Of a stretch of DNA of 64,000 bases, positions 51,607-60,593 are shown piece by piece; positions within the stretch are counted from its first letter, which is position 1, and every line of letters starts with the position of its first letter. The stretch is from an uncultured Rhodospirillaceae bacterium. Its GTDB lineage: Bacteria > Pseudomonadota > Alphaproteobacteria > CAAGCB01 > CAG-977. Below the pieces are notes generated by a model, which made no database searches, was not told the origin of the DNA, and saw only the letters and a program-made list of their open reading frames with translations. A program made the translations under genes and the position numbers. The stretch is from the NCBI GenBank assembly GCA_900550445.1, contig URSF01000006.1, forward strand, positions 1-64,000. Direction: 5' to 3'.

Positions 51607-52008
51607 ATGATTGGCTTGATTTTAGTTTCTCACAGACATTTGGCCGAAGAAATGAAGGCTGTTATGGAACATGTTGTCGGCCCGCAGGAAAACGTTGAAA
51701 CCGTCAGTATTTTTCCCGCGGACGATATGGAGCAGCGCCGCACGGAAATTCAGGAAAAAATCGCGAAAGTCGACAGCGGCGACGGCGTTATCGTTTTAAC
51801 CGACATGTTTGGCGGGACTCCTTCCAATCTGGCAATTTCCATGATGACGCAGGATAACGTCGAAGTCCTGGCCGGCATGAATTTGCCGATGCTGATCAAA
51901 TTGGCGCAGGTGCGTTCAAACCAGAAGTTAAAAGAAGCGGCTTTAAGTGCTCAGGAAGCCGGCAAAAAATATATCAATGTCGCTTCGGCTTTATTAAATC
52001 ATGCCTGA
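51607..52008 (+). CDS. PTS EIIA component, mannose type
   Basis: A 133-residue EIIA-Man domain protein. The phosphorylated His is His9 in LILVSHRHLAEEM, and the GVIVLTDMFGGTPSNLAISM segment is the family core. AGGAAA lies upstream of the ATG at 51607; a longer in-frame start inside rapZ is less likely. There is no EIIB or EIIC gene near, so it is a regulatory phosphoacceptor (called PtsM/EIIA-Ntr-like in alphaproteobacterial PTS literature) rather than part of a sugar permease. Confidence 0.92.
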   Translation: MIGLILVSHRHLAEEMKAVMEHVVGPQENVETVSIFPADDMEQRRTEIQEKIAKVDSGDGVIVLTDMFGGTPSNLAISMMTQDNVEVLAGMNLPMLIKLAQVRSNQKLKEAALSAQEAGKKYINVASALLNHA

Positions 52009-52023
52009 GGAAAAGGACACCGA

Positions 52024-52302
52024 ATGACAACGTCCGGCGTTTCCAAAATACTGAAGATTACGAATGAAAAAGGGCTGCACGCCCGCGCGGCGGCGGCATT
52101 CGTCAGAACGGCGGATTCTTTTGACGCGCAGGTATGCGTTGAAAAGGACGAGCAGGAGGTTTCCGGGCATTCCATTATGGGGCTGATGATGCTGGGCGCC
52201 GCCTGCGATTCGGAAATAAAAGTTGTCTGTTCGGGCAAAGAAGCGCAAAAGGCTTTAAACGCATTGGAAAAACTGGTCAATGACAAATTCAACGAAAATT
52301 AA
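52024..52302 (+). CDS. ptsH: HPr phosphocarrier protein
   Basis: A 92-residue HPr. The phosphorylated His is His19 in KGLHARAAAAF. The regulatory Ser for HprK is Ser50, before IMGLMMLGA. It carries phosphate from EI (next gene) to EIIA (previous gene). The EI gene start overlaps its last 23 bases. The length and fold are normal. Confidence 0.93.
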   Translation: MTTSGVSKILKITNEKGLHARAAAAFVRTADSFDAQVCVEKDEQEVSGHSIMGLMMLGAACDSEIKVVCSGKEAQKALNALEKLVNDKFNEN

Positions 52303-54106
52303 AAAGCTGCCTGCTTTTTCCAAACGCCGCAGAACGGGCCAAAACGTTTGTCCTTTGGACGGGGTTGAAATTATCCGGGAAGGAACCGGCGTTTCTCCGG
52401 GAATTGTTATCGGCAGAGTCTTTGTTTACGACACTTTGCTGAAATCCGTTCCGCAATACAGAATTAATGAAGAAGACGTTCCTGCGGAACAGCAGCGTTT
52501 CTTAGACGCCGTTCAACATACGCTGCATCAGTTCGATTCCATTCTGGACAAAGCCAAAGGTGCTTTTGAAGATGATCCTTTAAGCTCTTTGTTTGACGTT
52601 TACCGCCACATGTTAAAAGGATCCCGCCTGATCCGCGGTGTATGCAGCCGTATAAAAAACGGACAGATTAATGCCGAAGCCGCCGTACAAACGGAAATCG
52701 CCGCGATCGCGGACGTTTTTGACGCCATGGACGATGTTTATATTTCCGCCAGAATAGAAGATATCCGCAGCGTCGGCGCCAGAATCCTGAGAAACCTGCA
52801 ATCGGAAGCCAAAGAAAAAAACATTCATCTGCCGGAAAACGCCGTCATTATCGCAAATGACCTCAGCGCGGCGGATACGGCTCTGTTGAATTTGAAAAAA
52901 ATTACGGCTTTTGTCACAACCGGCGGATCGGTTCAAAGCCATACGGCATTACTGGCCCGTTCTCTGGGCATGCCCGCCATTGTGGGAATTCCCGATTTAA
53001 TGCGGATCGCCCGGACCGGCGATATCATTATTATTGACGGAACATACGGCAAAGTCATCTTATGCCCGACGCAGGAGAACGTTGATCTTTACCGAAAATA
53101 CCGCTCTGATTTTTTGCGCTGGAAACGGTCGTTAAAACGTCTCAGAAGACAGCCGTCCGTTACTTCGGATCAGGTCTTTATCCGGTTAAAAGGCAACATT
53201 GACCTGCCGCATGAAGTTGACTTTTTGCTGCAAACCGGCGTTGACGGCATCGGATTGATGCGCAGCGAATACATGTTTCTAAACCGTCGGGATCTGCCCA
53301 GCGAAGACGAACAATTTGAAATACTGCGCCAAATTGTTTCCAGAATGGAAGGAAAACCGATTACGTTCAGGACTTTTGATGTCGGCGGCGATAAAAGTCC
53401 CGATGCTTTGCACCCGCCGAAAACGGAAAATCCGGCTTTGGGGTTGCGCGGCATTCGTTTTGCTTTAAAAATGCCGACGCTTTTGAAAACGCAGTTTCGT
53501 GCCGTATTAAGAGCTTGCTGTTTTGGAGATATCCGTATTTTGCTGCCGATGGTGACTTCTGCCGAGGAAATTACTTCGGCTAAAAAACTGTTGGCGGAAT
53601 GTGCCGAAGAACTGCGTGAAAAATCCGTTCCCCTGCCCGACTGCCTGCCGCAGCTGGGCGTAATGATCGAAACGCCGGCCGCCGCACTGGAAGCCGAAGT
53701 TCTGGCCGCGAACTGCGACTTTTTATCAATCGGAACGAACGACCTGATTCAATATACTCTGGCCGTTGACAGAACGGATTCGTCCGTAGCAAGCCTGTTT
53801 AACCCGTTGCACCCGTCAATTCTGAAACTGCTGAAAAGAACGGCAGACAGCGCCAATGCAGCGCAGATTCCCGTCAGCATCTGCGGTGAAATGGCTTCCA
53901 ATCACCGCTATGCCGCCGTTCTGATCGGACTGGGGATTCATGAATTATCCATGCCGGCAATCAATATTCCCATGGTTAAAGAAAGAATCAGATCTTTAAG
54001 CCTGGCGGAAATGGAACATTTCGCAAATCAGCTTTTATCGCTTTCCTATCCGGCGGATATTGTAAAAACATTCAATGCCTTTGAAGAAGGAGTCAGGTTT
54101 TATTAA
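52280..54106 (+). CDS. PTS enzyme I (phosphoenolpyruvate-protein phosphotransferase)
   Basis: EI autophosphorylates from phosphoenolpyruvate and passes phosphate to HPr. It is 608 residues. An N-terminal basic extension of about 30 residues precedes the conserved GTGVSPGI domain. The active-site His221 is in TGGSVQSHTALLARSLG. The C-terminal PEP-binding TIM barrel has GIGLMRSEYMF, RTFDVGGDK and ISICGEMASN. There is no N-terminal GAF domain, so it is PtsI-like rather than the GAF-containing PtsP typical of nitrogen PTS. It overlaps the HPr gene by 23 bases and is followed by the ankyrin gene. Confidence 0.9.
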   Translation: MTNSTKIKKLPAFSKRRRTGQNVCPLDGVEIIREGTGVSPGIVIGRVFVYDTLLKSVPQYRINEEDVPAEQQRFLDAVQHTLHQFDSILDKAKGAFEDDPLSSLFDVYRHMLKGSRLIRGVCSRIKNGQINAEAAVQTEIAAIADVFDAMDDVYISARIEDIRSVGARILRNLQSEAKEKNIHLPENAVIIANDLSAADTALLNLKKITAFVTTGGSVQSHTALLARSLGMPAIVGIPDLMRIARTGDIIIIDGTYGKVILCPTQENVDLYRKYRSDFLRWKRSLKRLRRQPSVTSDQVFIRLKGNIDLPHEVDFLLQTGVDGIGLMRSEYMFLNRRDLPSEDEQFEILRQIVSRMEGKPITFRTFDVGGDKSPDALHPPKTENPALGLRGIRFALKMPTLLKTQFRAVLRACCFGDIRILLPMVTSAEEITSAKKLLAECAEELREKSVPLPDCLPQLGVMIETPAAALEAEVLAANCDFLSIGTNDLIQYTLAVDRTDSSVASLFNPLHPSILKLLKRTADSANAAQIPVSICGEMASNHRYAAVLIGLGIHELSMPAINIPMVKERIRSLSLAEMEHFANQLLSLSYPADIVKTFNAFEEGVRFY

Positions 54107-54107
54107 A

Positions 54108-54995
54108 ATGCAAAATCCGGATATTGGTTTAATTTGTATTGCAGCTTCGGCGGTTTTATTGGTTGTTATTGCATTGATTGTCTTTTTTCGCCGTGAAATG
54201 CCGCCGTTTCAGACAGTTCTGATCAGCGGTTCCCCCGCGCAGACTCTGGCTTATATAAAAAAAGGCGCAGATCCGAACGGTCATGACGAATACGGCATTA
54301 CGCCGCTGATGGTCGCCGCCGCTTATAACAAAAATACAAAAGTAACCGATATTCTTTTAAAAGCCGGAGCCTCCGTCATGCTGAAAGACGCAGAAGGCTT
54401 GACGGCTTTATTTCATGCCATAAAAAACAGCGCGCCGCAAAAAACGCTGGACTTATTGCTTAAACGCGGCAGCAATCTGTATGACAGAACAAACAACGGA
54501 CAAACGGCTTTGACAATCGCTCTGTCAAACAAACCGGCGCCCGGCCTGCTGGTCTGGTTAAAAAAACACGGCATGGATATCAATGAACGCGACAGAAACG
54601 GTTTAACGCCTTTGATGCACGCGATACAGCAAAATGTTTCCGTTGAAATTATCAAGCTGCTGCTGTCGCTGGGCGCCCGTGTATCCGACCGGGCGGAATT
54701 CGGCGTTACGCCGCTGATGCTGGCTGCCGGACGGAATTTAAATCCTTATGTATTGATGACGTTGCTGGAAAATGGCGCAGGCATTGATGACCGCAGCGCA
54801 GAAGGTTTAACGCCTTTGATGTACGCCGCAGCCTTTAATCCGAACCCGGAAACGGTTGACGTTTTGATCGACTGCGGCGCCAGAATTCCTTTGGAAGACA
54901 AAGATGGCAACACGGCGCTGGATTATGCCAAAAATAATCCCAAGCTATATGAAACGGAAACGTACTGGCGGTTAAACAACCTCAGTTACGAATAA
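54108..54995 (+). CDS. Membrane-anchored ankyrin-repeat protein
   Basis: A 295-residue protein from the ATG at 54108; an in-frame ATG at 54075 inside the EI gene is less likely. One membrane helix lies near the N-terminus (about 7-25). Then come about six ankyrin repeats of roughly 33 residues, with the G-x-TPL-x-xAA and LL-x-x-GA consensus (for example YGITPLMVAAAYN...LLKAGASV). It ends with a capping half repeat. Ankyrin arrays bind proteins; the partner is unknown. Its stop abuts the stop of the mini-lipoprotein gene (TAA then TTA). Adjacency to EI suggests co-transcription but not a known link. Confidence 0.85.
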   Translation: MQNPDIGLICIAASAVLLVVIALIVFFRREMPPFQTVLISGSPAQTLAYIKKGADPNGHDEYGITPLMVAAAYNKNTKVTDILLKAGASVMLKDAEGLTALFHAIKNSAPQKTLDLLLKRGSNLYDRTNNGQTALTIALSNKPAPGLLVWLKKHGMDINERDRNGLTPLMHAIQQNVSVEIIKLLLSLGARVSDRAEFGVTPLMLAAGRNLNPYVLMTLLENGAGIDDRSAEGLTPLMYAAAFNPNPETVDVLIDCGARIPLEDKDGNTALDYAKNNPKLYETETYWRLNNLSYE

Positions 54996-55148
54996 TTACC
55001 GCACGTCCTGAGGAACATAGTTTCCTTCAAAAATAGAACCGTAAGAATCCGTTGTCCGGTAGGTGGGAATGTCATATTGATTCCGGCAGGCGGCCGTCGT
55101 CAGCAAAACATGTGCGATTATTAATAAAAAGAACACCTTTTTTTTCAT
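54996..55148 (-). CDS. 50-residue lipoprotein coupled to lnt
   Basis: A small gene (50 residues) between the ankyrin gene and lnt. Residues 2-4 are Lys, followed by a hydrophobic core and a lipobox-like TTAAC with the acylated Cys at 21. The mature peptide is only 30 residues (NQYDIPTYRTTDSYG...). The ATG overlaps the lnt stop in ATGA (55145-55148), so translation should be coupled to lnt, the enzyme that adds the third acyl chain to lipoproteins. The stop abuts that of the ankyrin gene. Function unknown; the link to lnt is positional inference. Confidence 0.65.
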   Translation of the reverse strand: MKKKVFFLLIIAHVLLTTAACRNQYDIPTYRTTDSYGSIFEGNYVPQDVR

Positions 55149-56692
55149 TTTAAATCCTTTGTTTTTCGGTCAGGAACTGCAGCCGCGATCAGCAGGATCA
55201 GACAGAAGATCAAAGGAACTTTATTGCCGTACGCGGCATAAAAAGTCGGCTGATCCGTCCGCCGAGGCAAACCTGCGTCAACAATTCCCTGTTTGCCCAA
55301 TCCCAGAAAAGCCGTTACACGGCCATAGGCGTCTATCATTCCGCTGATGCCGGTATTGGCCGCTCTGGCCAGCGGCAGCCCTTCTTCCACCGCCCGCATC
55401 TGCGCGGCGGCAAAATGCTGATAAGGGCCGGCGCTTAAACCGTACCAGCCGTCGTTTGTAACGTTTAACAGCCAATACGGACGGACCTGCTTATCTGCTA
55501 CCTGTCCCGGAAAGATCACTTCATAACAAACCAGCATGCCGACAGGTAAAGTCCGCGGAATAATAACCGTTCTGACGCCGCCGCCCGTACTGAAATCCAT
55601 TGCGACCGGCGTTAATTTGCGAATAAACGGAAACATATCCGACAGCGGAACATATTCACCGAACGGAACCAGATGCGATTTATCATAACTGCCCAGAAAT
55701 ACGCCCAAGTCATTCATAGCGACAATGCTGTTAAACATTTTAACCGCCGGCTGTTCTTGATTATTGACTTCGCGTCGCAAAGACCCCGCCAGCAAAATCG
55801 ATCCCGGCGTCAAAGCGCTGGTCACCATGGCGCGCGCAAAATCATCGTCGGTCAGTAAAAACTGCGTCGCCGTTTCCGGCCAGATGACATGCGTTGCTTT
55901 TTCAGCGCCGGCCGCGCGGCTTAAATGAACATGTTTCATTAAATTTTGTTCGGCTTCGGCCGCACTCCATTTTGTCCCTTGCGGAATATTCGGCTGAACC
56001 AAACGGATCAAGACGCCGTTAATCGTATTGTCCGGCGCGGGCGCTTTTTCCAGCCGCCAGATTCCGAAACCAAATAATCCCAACAAAATCAAAACAGCCG
56101 GCAGAAGGGTTTTGACAATCTCTTTTTTGCCGGTAATTAATGCGGGCAAACCGGCCGTAAAAACGGTAACGACGCTTAATCCGTAGGCTCCCCATACCGA
56201 CGCGGTCTGCAGCATCGCCGGCCAGTCCGTCCAAACCGAAGCGATCAAATTCCACGGAAACCCGGTAAACAGCCATGAACGCACCCATTCCAGTATCCCC
56301 CAGGCTGCGCTGAATGCCGTCAGCCGGCGCAGTCCCTTTTTAAAGAAAGCCGCCGTAACAGCGGCAGCCGCGCCGAACAGTCCGCCCCACAGGCCAAACC
56401 CCAAAGGCGGCAACGGCGCCAAAGACTGAAACCCCATGCCTTCAATCATTAAAGCATTAGACACCCAGGCCAGTCCCAAAGAAAAGAAACCGAATCCGAA
56501 CAGGAATCCGGCGCCGGCGGCCTGTCTTTTACTGTCCAGACGATTAATCAGAAAAACAATTCCCGAAAAAGCGACAAACAAACAGGGAATAACATAAAAC
56601 GGCGGCAACGCCCCAACGGCGATAAAGCCGCAGATCAAAGCCGACATATATTTTTTCCGGCAGAATATTTCCGCCGCTTTTTCAATTATCAT
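55145..56692 (-). CDS. lnt: Apolipoprotein N-acyltransferase
   Basis: An inner-membrane nitrilase-fold acyltransferase of 515 residues from the ATG at 56692, which overlaps the ybeY end by 11 bases; an extended in-frame start at 56761 would lie deep in ybeY. About six N-terminal transmembrane helices precede the periplasmic nitrilase domain. The catalytic triad is visible as Glu in WPETATQFL, Lys in the RREVNNQ..MFN/YDKSHLVPFGEY region and Cys in LVCYEVIFPG. It N-acylates the diacylglyceryl-cysteine of lipoproteins. The magnesium/cobalt efflux gene corC, often between ybeY and lnt, is absent here. Confidence 0.93.
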   Translation of the reverse strand: MIIEKAAEIFCRKKYMSALICGFIAVGALPPFYVIPCLFVAFSGIVFLINRLDSKRQAAGAGFLFGFGFFSLGLAWVSNALMIEGMGFQSLAPLPPLGFGLWGGLFGAAAAVTAAFFKKGLRRLTAFSAAWGILEWVRSWLFTGFPWNLIASVWTDWPAMLQTASVWGAYGLSVVTVFTAGLPALITGKKEIVKTLLPAVLILLGLFGFGIWRLEKAPAPDNTINGVLIRLVQPNIPQGTKWSAAEAEQNLMKHVHLSRAAGAEKATHVIWPETATQFLLTDDDFARAMVTSALTPGSILLAGSLRREVNNQEQPAVKMFNSIVAMNDLGVFLGSYDKSHLVPFGEYVPLSDMFPFIRKLTPVAMDFSTGGGVRTVIIPRTLPVGMLVCYEVIFPGQVADKQVRPYWLLNVTNDGWYGLSAGPYQHFAAAQMRAVEEGLPLARAANTGISGMIDAYGRVTAFLGLGKQGIVDAGLPRRTDQPTFYAAYGNKVPLIFCLILLIAAAVPDRKTKDLK

Positions 56693-57176
56693 AGGGATTT
56701 TCCATACCGTTTCGCGCCAGGATTTCAATTTCCAGCGCTTCCATTTCAGCCGCGTCCGCATCGGTCATATGATCATATCCGATCAAATGCAGAACACCAT
56801 GGACAATCAAATGAAACAAATGATCCGCCATTGATATTTTTTGTTCTTCCGCTTCGCGTTTTGTTGTTTCAAAGGCAACGACGATATCCCCCAGCAGCAG
56901 CGGATCGACAATCGGTTCGTCCGCGTCGTCCAAAGCGGCAAAGGATAAAACGTTTGTCGGCCGATCTATGCCGCGGTAAGTTTTATTCAAAGCATGAATT
57001 GCCACGTCATCAGCCAGCAGAACACTGACTTCCGCAGATCTAACGGGCAGTCTGAAGTCGCCCGTATTGCCCGCCAGCCATGCGGCCGACGCGGCGGTTT
57101 TAACCAGCTTTCTGACGTCGGGCAGCTCATTTTTCCACGCCGCAGCGTCAATACGCAAAGCGACTTTCAGCGTCAT
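56682..57176 (-). CDS. ybeY: Endoribonuclease YbeY
   Basis: A metal-dependent endoribonuclease for 16S rRNA 3' end maturation and ribosome quality control, 164 residues. The zinc-binding motif is HLIVHGVLHLIGYDH. The NVLSFAALDD and LLLGDIVVAFET segments are family features. It follows phoH by two bases and overlaps lnt by 11. Confidence 0.95.
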   Translation of the reverse strand: MTLKVALRIDAAAWKNELPDVRKLVKTAASAAWLAGNTGDFRLPVRSAEVSVLLADDVAIHALNKTYRGIDRPTNVLSFAALDDADEPIVDPLLLGDIVVAFETTKREAEEQKISMADHLFHLIVHGVLHLIGYDHMTDADAAEMEALEIEILARNGMENPYDN

Positions 57177-57178
57177 AA

Positions 57179-58192
57179 TTAACCGGCCAGACCTTTACGC
57201 GACGCATAACGTTTATCATACGCCTTGACAATCGCGGAAACCAAACCGTGACGAACGACGTCTTTTTCCGTAAAGGTTACGACGGCGATATCTTTGACAT
57301 TGCGCAAAACGTCCAAAGCGTCGGCCAGACCGGATTGAACGCCGCGCGGCAGGTCAGTCTGGCTTAAATCTCCGTTGATTACCATGCGTGAATTTTCGCC
57401 CATACGGGTTAAAAACATTTTCATCTGCATCGGCGTTGTGTTTTGCGCTTCGTCCAAAATCACCATGGCGTTTGTCAGCGTACGACCGCGCATAAACGCC
57501 AGCGGAGCGACTTCGATTTCGCCCAGTTCCAGTTTTTTATCGACAACGTCGTGAGGCAGCATATCATATAAAGCATCATATAAAGGACGCAGATACGGAT
57601 CAATCTTTTCTTTTAAATCACCCGGCAGGAATCCCAGATTTTCACCGGCTTCGACGGCGGGACGGGACAAAATGATTTTATCAATCTGCCCTTCGATCAT
57701 CAAAGCGACGGCTTTCGCCACGGCCAGAAAAGTTTTCCCCGTTCCGGCAGGCCCCAGTCCGAACACCATTTCATAATCGCGCATCGCCCGCACATATTCC
57801 GCCTGCGTTTGCGAACGCGGCTGGATATGGCGTTTACGGGTTCTTAAAGTCAGGTCTTCTTCTTCGCCGGCCAAAGATTGTTTTTCTTTTGAAGTCATTT
57901 TTCGTCCTTCGCTTACATGTAAAGCATTGTCTATATCAGAATTGTCAATATCGCCTTTTTTCCCGGCGGCGGCATAAATCTTGTCCATTGCCGAAAAAGC
58001 GTGTTCGACGGCTTCTTCTTCCCCCTGGATCGTGATTTGATTGCCGCGCGTTTTGATTTCAACGCCCAGTTTTTTTTCCAACCGTTTCAGGTTGTCGTTA
58101 TGCGCCCCCAGAGCTATTAAAAGCACCTGGTTATCAGCATATTCCTTAACGCGCTGCAGACCTTTTTTCTTTCCCACGGAAAATCCTTTCAT
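57179..58192 (-). CDS. PhoH family ATPase (YbeZ)
   Basis: A 337-residue cytoplasmic ATPase of the PhoH/YbeZ family, linked to YbeY and RNA metabolism. A KH-like N-terminal region (about 25-75) precedes the PhoH domain. Walker A is FGLGPAGTGKTFLAVAKA; the Walker B-like acidic segment is AMVILDEAQNTT, with an NGDLSQTDLP motif. A good promoter lies 22 bases upstream, separate from miaB. It heads the operon with ybeY, lnt and the mini-lipoprotein gene. Confidence 0.93.
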   Translation of the reverse strand: MKGFSVGKKKGLQRVKEYADNQVLLIALGAHNDNLKRLEKKLGVEIKTRGNQITIQGEEEAVEHAFSAMDKIYAAAGKKGDIDNSDIDNALHVSEGRKMTSKEKQSLAGEEEDLTLRTRKRHIQPRSQTQAEYVRAMRDYEMVFGLGPAGTGKTFLAVAKAVALMIEGQIDKIILSRPAVEAGENLGFLPGDLKEKIDPYLRPLYDALYDMLPHDVVDKKLELGEIEVAPLAFMRGRTLTNAMVILDEAQNTTPMQMKMFLTRMGENSRMVINGDLSQTDLPRGVQSGLADALDVLRNVKDIAVVTFTEKDVVRHGLVSAIVKAYDKRYASRKGLAG

Positions 58193-58213
58193 AATAAAGT
58201 GTTATTGTTGTTC

Positions 58214-58242
58214 ATTATGACGATTTTTCTGCGATTAAGCAA
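58214..58242 (-). promoter_or_regulatory. Promoter of the phoH-ybeY-lnt operon
   Basis: On the - strand TTGCTT (58242-58237) is followed by a 17-base spacer and CATAAT (58219-58214), then the phoH start 22 bases later. The -10 box has one mismatch to consensus. The miaB gene lies upstream, so this gives the operon its own transcript. Confidence 0.6.
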
Positions 58243-58410
58243 GCGTTAGAATATATTAAAATATCAGGAAACCGCTTTCATTTCAAAAAGGCTTCAAATA
58301 AAAAATTCCGCAGGGAAAGCGAAAAGCAGCTTGGCAGCATGCCGCGCACGAAAGACCGATCCGTCATATCGGGAAAACAGGAGTTATTTTTTATATTTGA
58401 CGGCCGGCCT

Positions 58411-59742
58411 TTACGCCAATTCGGCTTCCAAAGTCGTCGCCGCCGTTTTTGTAATACGGACACGGATAATCTGTCCCAGCATGTTTTCAGGCGCCTTGAC
58501 AACAACGTTTTGCATCTGCGGCGTATGCCCCAGCAAAAATCCTTTTTTCTTTGCCCGGTCTTCCAGCAATACGTCGGTTTCCCGTCCCAAAAAACCGGCG
58601 TTGTACGCGGCGTGCTGTTCAATCAGCAACGCTTGCAGCCGTTCCAGGCGTTCGGTTTTCACGTCTTCGGGAATCTGCGCTTTCATTGCGGCGGCAGGCG
58701 TTCCCGGACGGGCGCTGTACTTAAACGAATAAGATTGCGCAAACCTGACGCGGCGCACCAAATCCATCGTTTGCTCAAAGTCGTCTTCCGTTTCTTCGGG
58801 AAAGCCGACGATAAAATCCGAAGACAGCGCGATTTCCGGACAGGCCTCACGCAGCCGGGACACAATTTCTTCATATTCGGCGCAAGTATAACGGCGGTTC
58901 ATTTTCTTCAAAATTCTGTCCGAACCCGATTGAATCGGTAAATGCAGATAAGGCATCACCTTCGGAATATCGCGGTGCATCGCAATCATGGCTTCGGTAA
59001 AATCAGACGGATATGACGTGACATATCTGATCCGTTCAATCCCGTCAATTTCCGCCACGGCTTTGACCAGCCGGCTGAGATCCGACGGATTGCCGTCCGC
59101 CCCTTCCCCGTGCCAGGCATTCACATTTTGTCCCAGCAGCATTAAATCTTTTGTTCCCGTTGCGGCCAGCTGACGCGCTTCGGCAACGATTTCAGCCAAA
59201 GGACGCGAATATTCCGCCCCGCGCGTATACGGCACGACGCAATAAGAACAAAACCGGTCGCAGCCTTCCTGTATGGCCAGAAAAGACGATACGCCGTTTG
59301 ATTCCGCCGCGGGCAGAGAATCAAATTTGGCAACGGCCGGAAATTCCACATCAATAATACGCTGTTTTCTTTTTTGTTCCAGCCGCCGCAGCATTTCCGG
59401 CAGACGGTGGTACGTCTGCGGTCCCAAAGCGATATCGACAAACTTGGCGCGATTCATAAATTCCGCCGATTCAGCCTGCACGACACAGCCGGCAACGACC
59501 AAAATTAAATCCCGTCCCTGCGCTTTTCTTTGTTCTTTTAACGGTTTAAAACGTCCCAGTTCGGAAAATATTTTCTCAGACGCTTTTTCCCGGATATGAC
59601 ATGTGTTGAAAATAATCATATCGGCGTCGTCAGGCGTATCCGTCTGTTCGAACCCCAGCGTACGCATCAAATCAACCATGCGCAGAGAATCGTAAACGTT
59701 CATCTGGCAGCCGAAAGTTTTTACAAAAAGTTTCTTTTTCAC
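58411..59742 (-). CDS. miaB: tRNA-2-methylthio-N6-dimethylallyladenosine synthase
   Basis: A radical-SAM methylthiotransferase that modifies i6A37 of tRNAs, about 443 residues from a GTG at 59742 (KKKLFVKTFGCQMNVYDS); an upstream TTG at 59781 would overlap the Sel1 gene by 20 bases. The N-terminal UPF0004 domain has cysteines in GCQMN, TCHIREKA and VVAGCVVQ. The radical-SAM cluster is GCDRFCSYC. The C-terminal TRAM domain is at about 375-440. miaB next to phoH is typical of alphaproteobacteria. The modification affects reading-frame maintenance. Confidence 0.95.
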   Translation of the reverse strand: MKKKLFVKTFGCQMNVYDSLRMVDLMRTLGFEQTDTPDDADMIIFNTCHIREKASEKIFSELGRFKPLKEQRKAQGRDLILVVAGCVVQAESAEFMNRAKFVDIALGPQTYHRLPEMLRRLEQKRKQRIIDVEFPAVAKFDSLPAAESNGVSSFLAIQEGCDRFCSYCVVPYTRGAEYSRPLAEIVAEARQLAATGTKDLMLLGQNVNAWHGEGADGNPSDLSRLVKAVAEIDGIERIRYVTSYPSDFTEAMIAMHRDIPKVMPYLHLPIQSGSDRILKKMNRRYTCAEYEEIVSRLREACPEIALSSDFIVGFPEETEDDFEQTMDLVRRVRFAQSYSFKYSARPGTPAAAMKAQIPEDVKTERLERLQALLIEQHAAYNAGFLGRETDVLLEDRAKKKGFLLGHTPQMQNVVVKAPENMLGQIIRVRITKTAATTLEAELA

Positions 59743-59761
59743 AATCGTACCAAAGCTGTTT

Positions 59762-60577
59762 TTATTCAACCGGCCGTTCAATTTCCCGTTTTAATTTTTC
59801 CAGCACGGGAATTTTTGCAGGATCAAAATTTTGCGTTGTCAGCAAAACCGGCTTGAACCAATTTAAAATCATTTGCAAAGCGCGTTGTTTTTCGTCGTTC
59901 GTCAGACTGGAAGGAAATTTAGGATTAATATTCGGCAGCAGACCGTTTAAATATTTCTGCAGATCTTTCTGAGACGACGCGTCCAGCAGTTCTTCCCCGG
60001 CTTCAATCAGATTTTCATGCTGAAATTCGGCGACTTCCTTATAAGACGGTATCACTCCGTCCCCCAAAGCGTTTAAAGGAACGGTTTCAGAAAACGGCAC
60101 GGCGTCCATGATATCCTTGTCAGATACTTTTTTTATTACGCTGTTCAGCTTGGCATAAACCGAAGCCGCCGTTTTATCCGAAGACGGGCCGACATAATAA
60201 AACCAGCGCATATTTTCCGGTTCCTGAGCCAGATACAGCCACTTATGAGCCATTTTCAGATTTTTTGCGATTCCTTCGCCGCGCCAGTACAAAAGCCCCA
60301 GCTTTACCTGCGCCGGCGCATATCCGTTATTGGCAGCGCGGGAAAAAAAAGCGACCGCGCGTCTGAAATCCGGCCGGGGCAGCCCCACGCCCTGATAATA
60401 CATGGACCCCAGTTTATATTGGGCTTCGGCGTCGTTTTCTTCTTCCGCGCAATAAATATACTGCATGAAAGCGATATTGATTTTGCCGGATTTTTCCGCC
60501 TGTTCGGCAAACGTACAGGCGGCCTTTGCCCCCCCGGACGTTAACAAAAAAACAGCAATAGCCAAACGAAACAGCAT
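59762..60577 (-). CDS. Exported Sel1-repeat protein
   Basis: A 271-residue protein with a signal peptide (1-19, cleavage after Ala-Lys-Ala) and at least two Sel1-like TPR repeats of about 36 residues: AEAQYKLGSMYYQGVGLPRPDFRRAVAFFSRAA and YAPAQVKLGLLYWRGEGIAKNLKMAHKWLYLA. The C-terminal half is helical and unrecognised. Sel1 proteins often scaffold envelope complexes. A large hairpin precedes its start at 60594-60640. Confidence 0.75.
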   Translation of the reverse strand: MLFRLAIAVFLLTSGGAKAACTFAEQAEKSGKINIAFMQYIYCAEEENDAEAQYKLGSMYYQGVGLPRPDFRRAVAFFSRAANNGYAPAQVKLGLLYWRGEGIAKNLKMAHKWLYLAQEPENMRWFYYVGPSSDKTAASVYAKLNSVIKKVSDKDIMDAVPFSETVPLNALGDGVIPSYKEVAEFQHENLIEAGEELLDASSQKDLQKYLNGLLPNINPKFPSSLTNDEKQRALQMILNWFKPVLLTTQNFDPAKIPVLEKLKREIERPVE

Positions 60578-60593
60578 TTTTTAACCGCTTTCT

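Noticed and set aside
58278..58366. 29-codon frame (MTDRSFVRGMLPSC...) on the - strand between miaB and phoH
   Set aside because: No ribosome-binding site, no lipobox or membrane pattern, and nothing suggesting conservation; likely chance.
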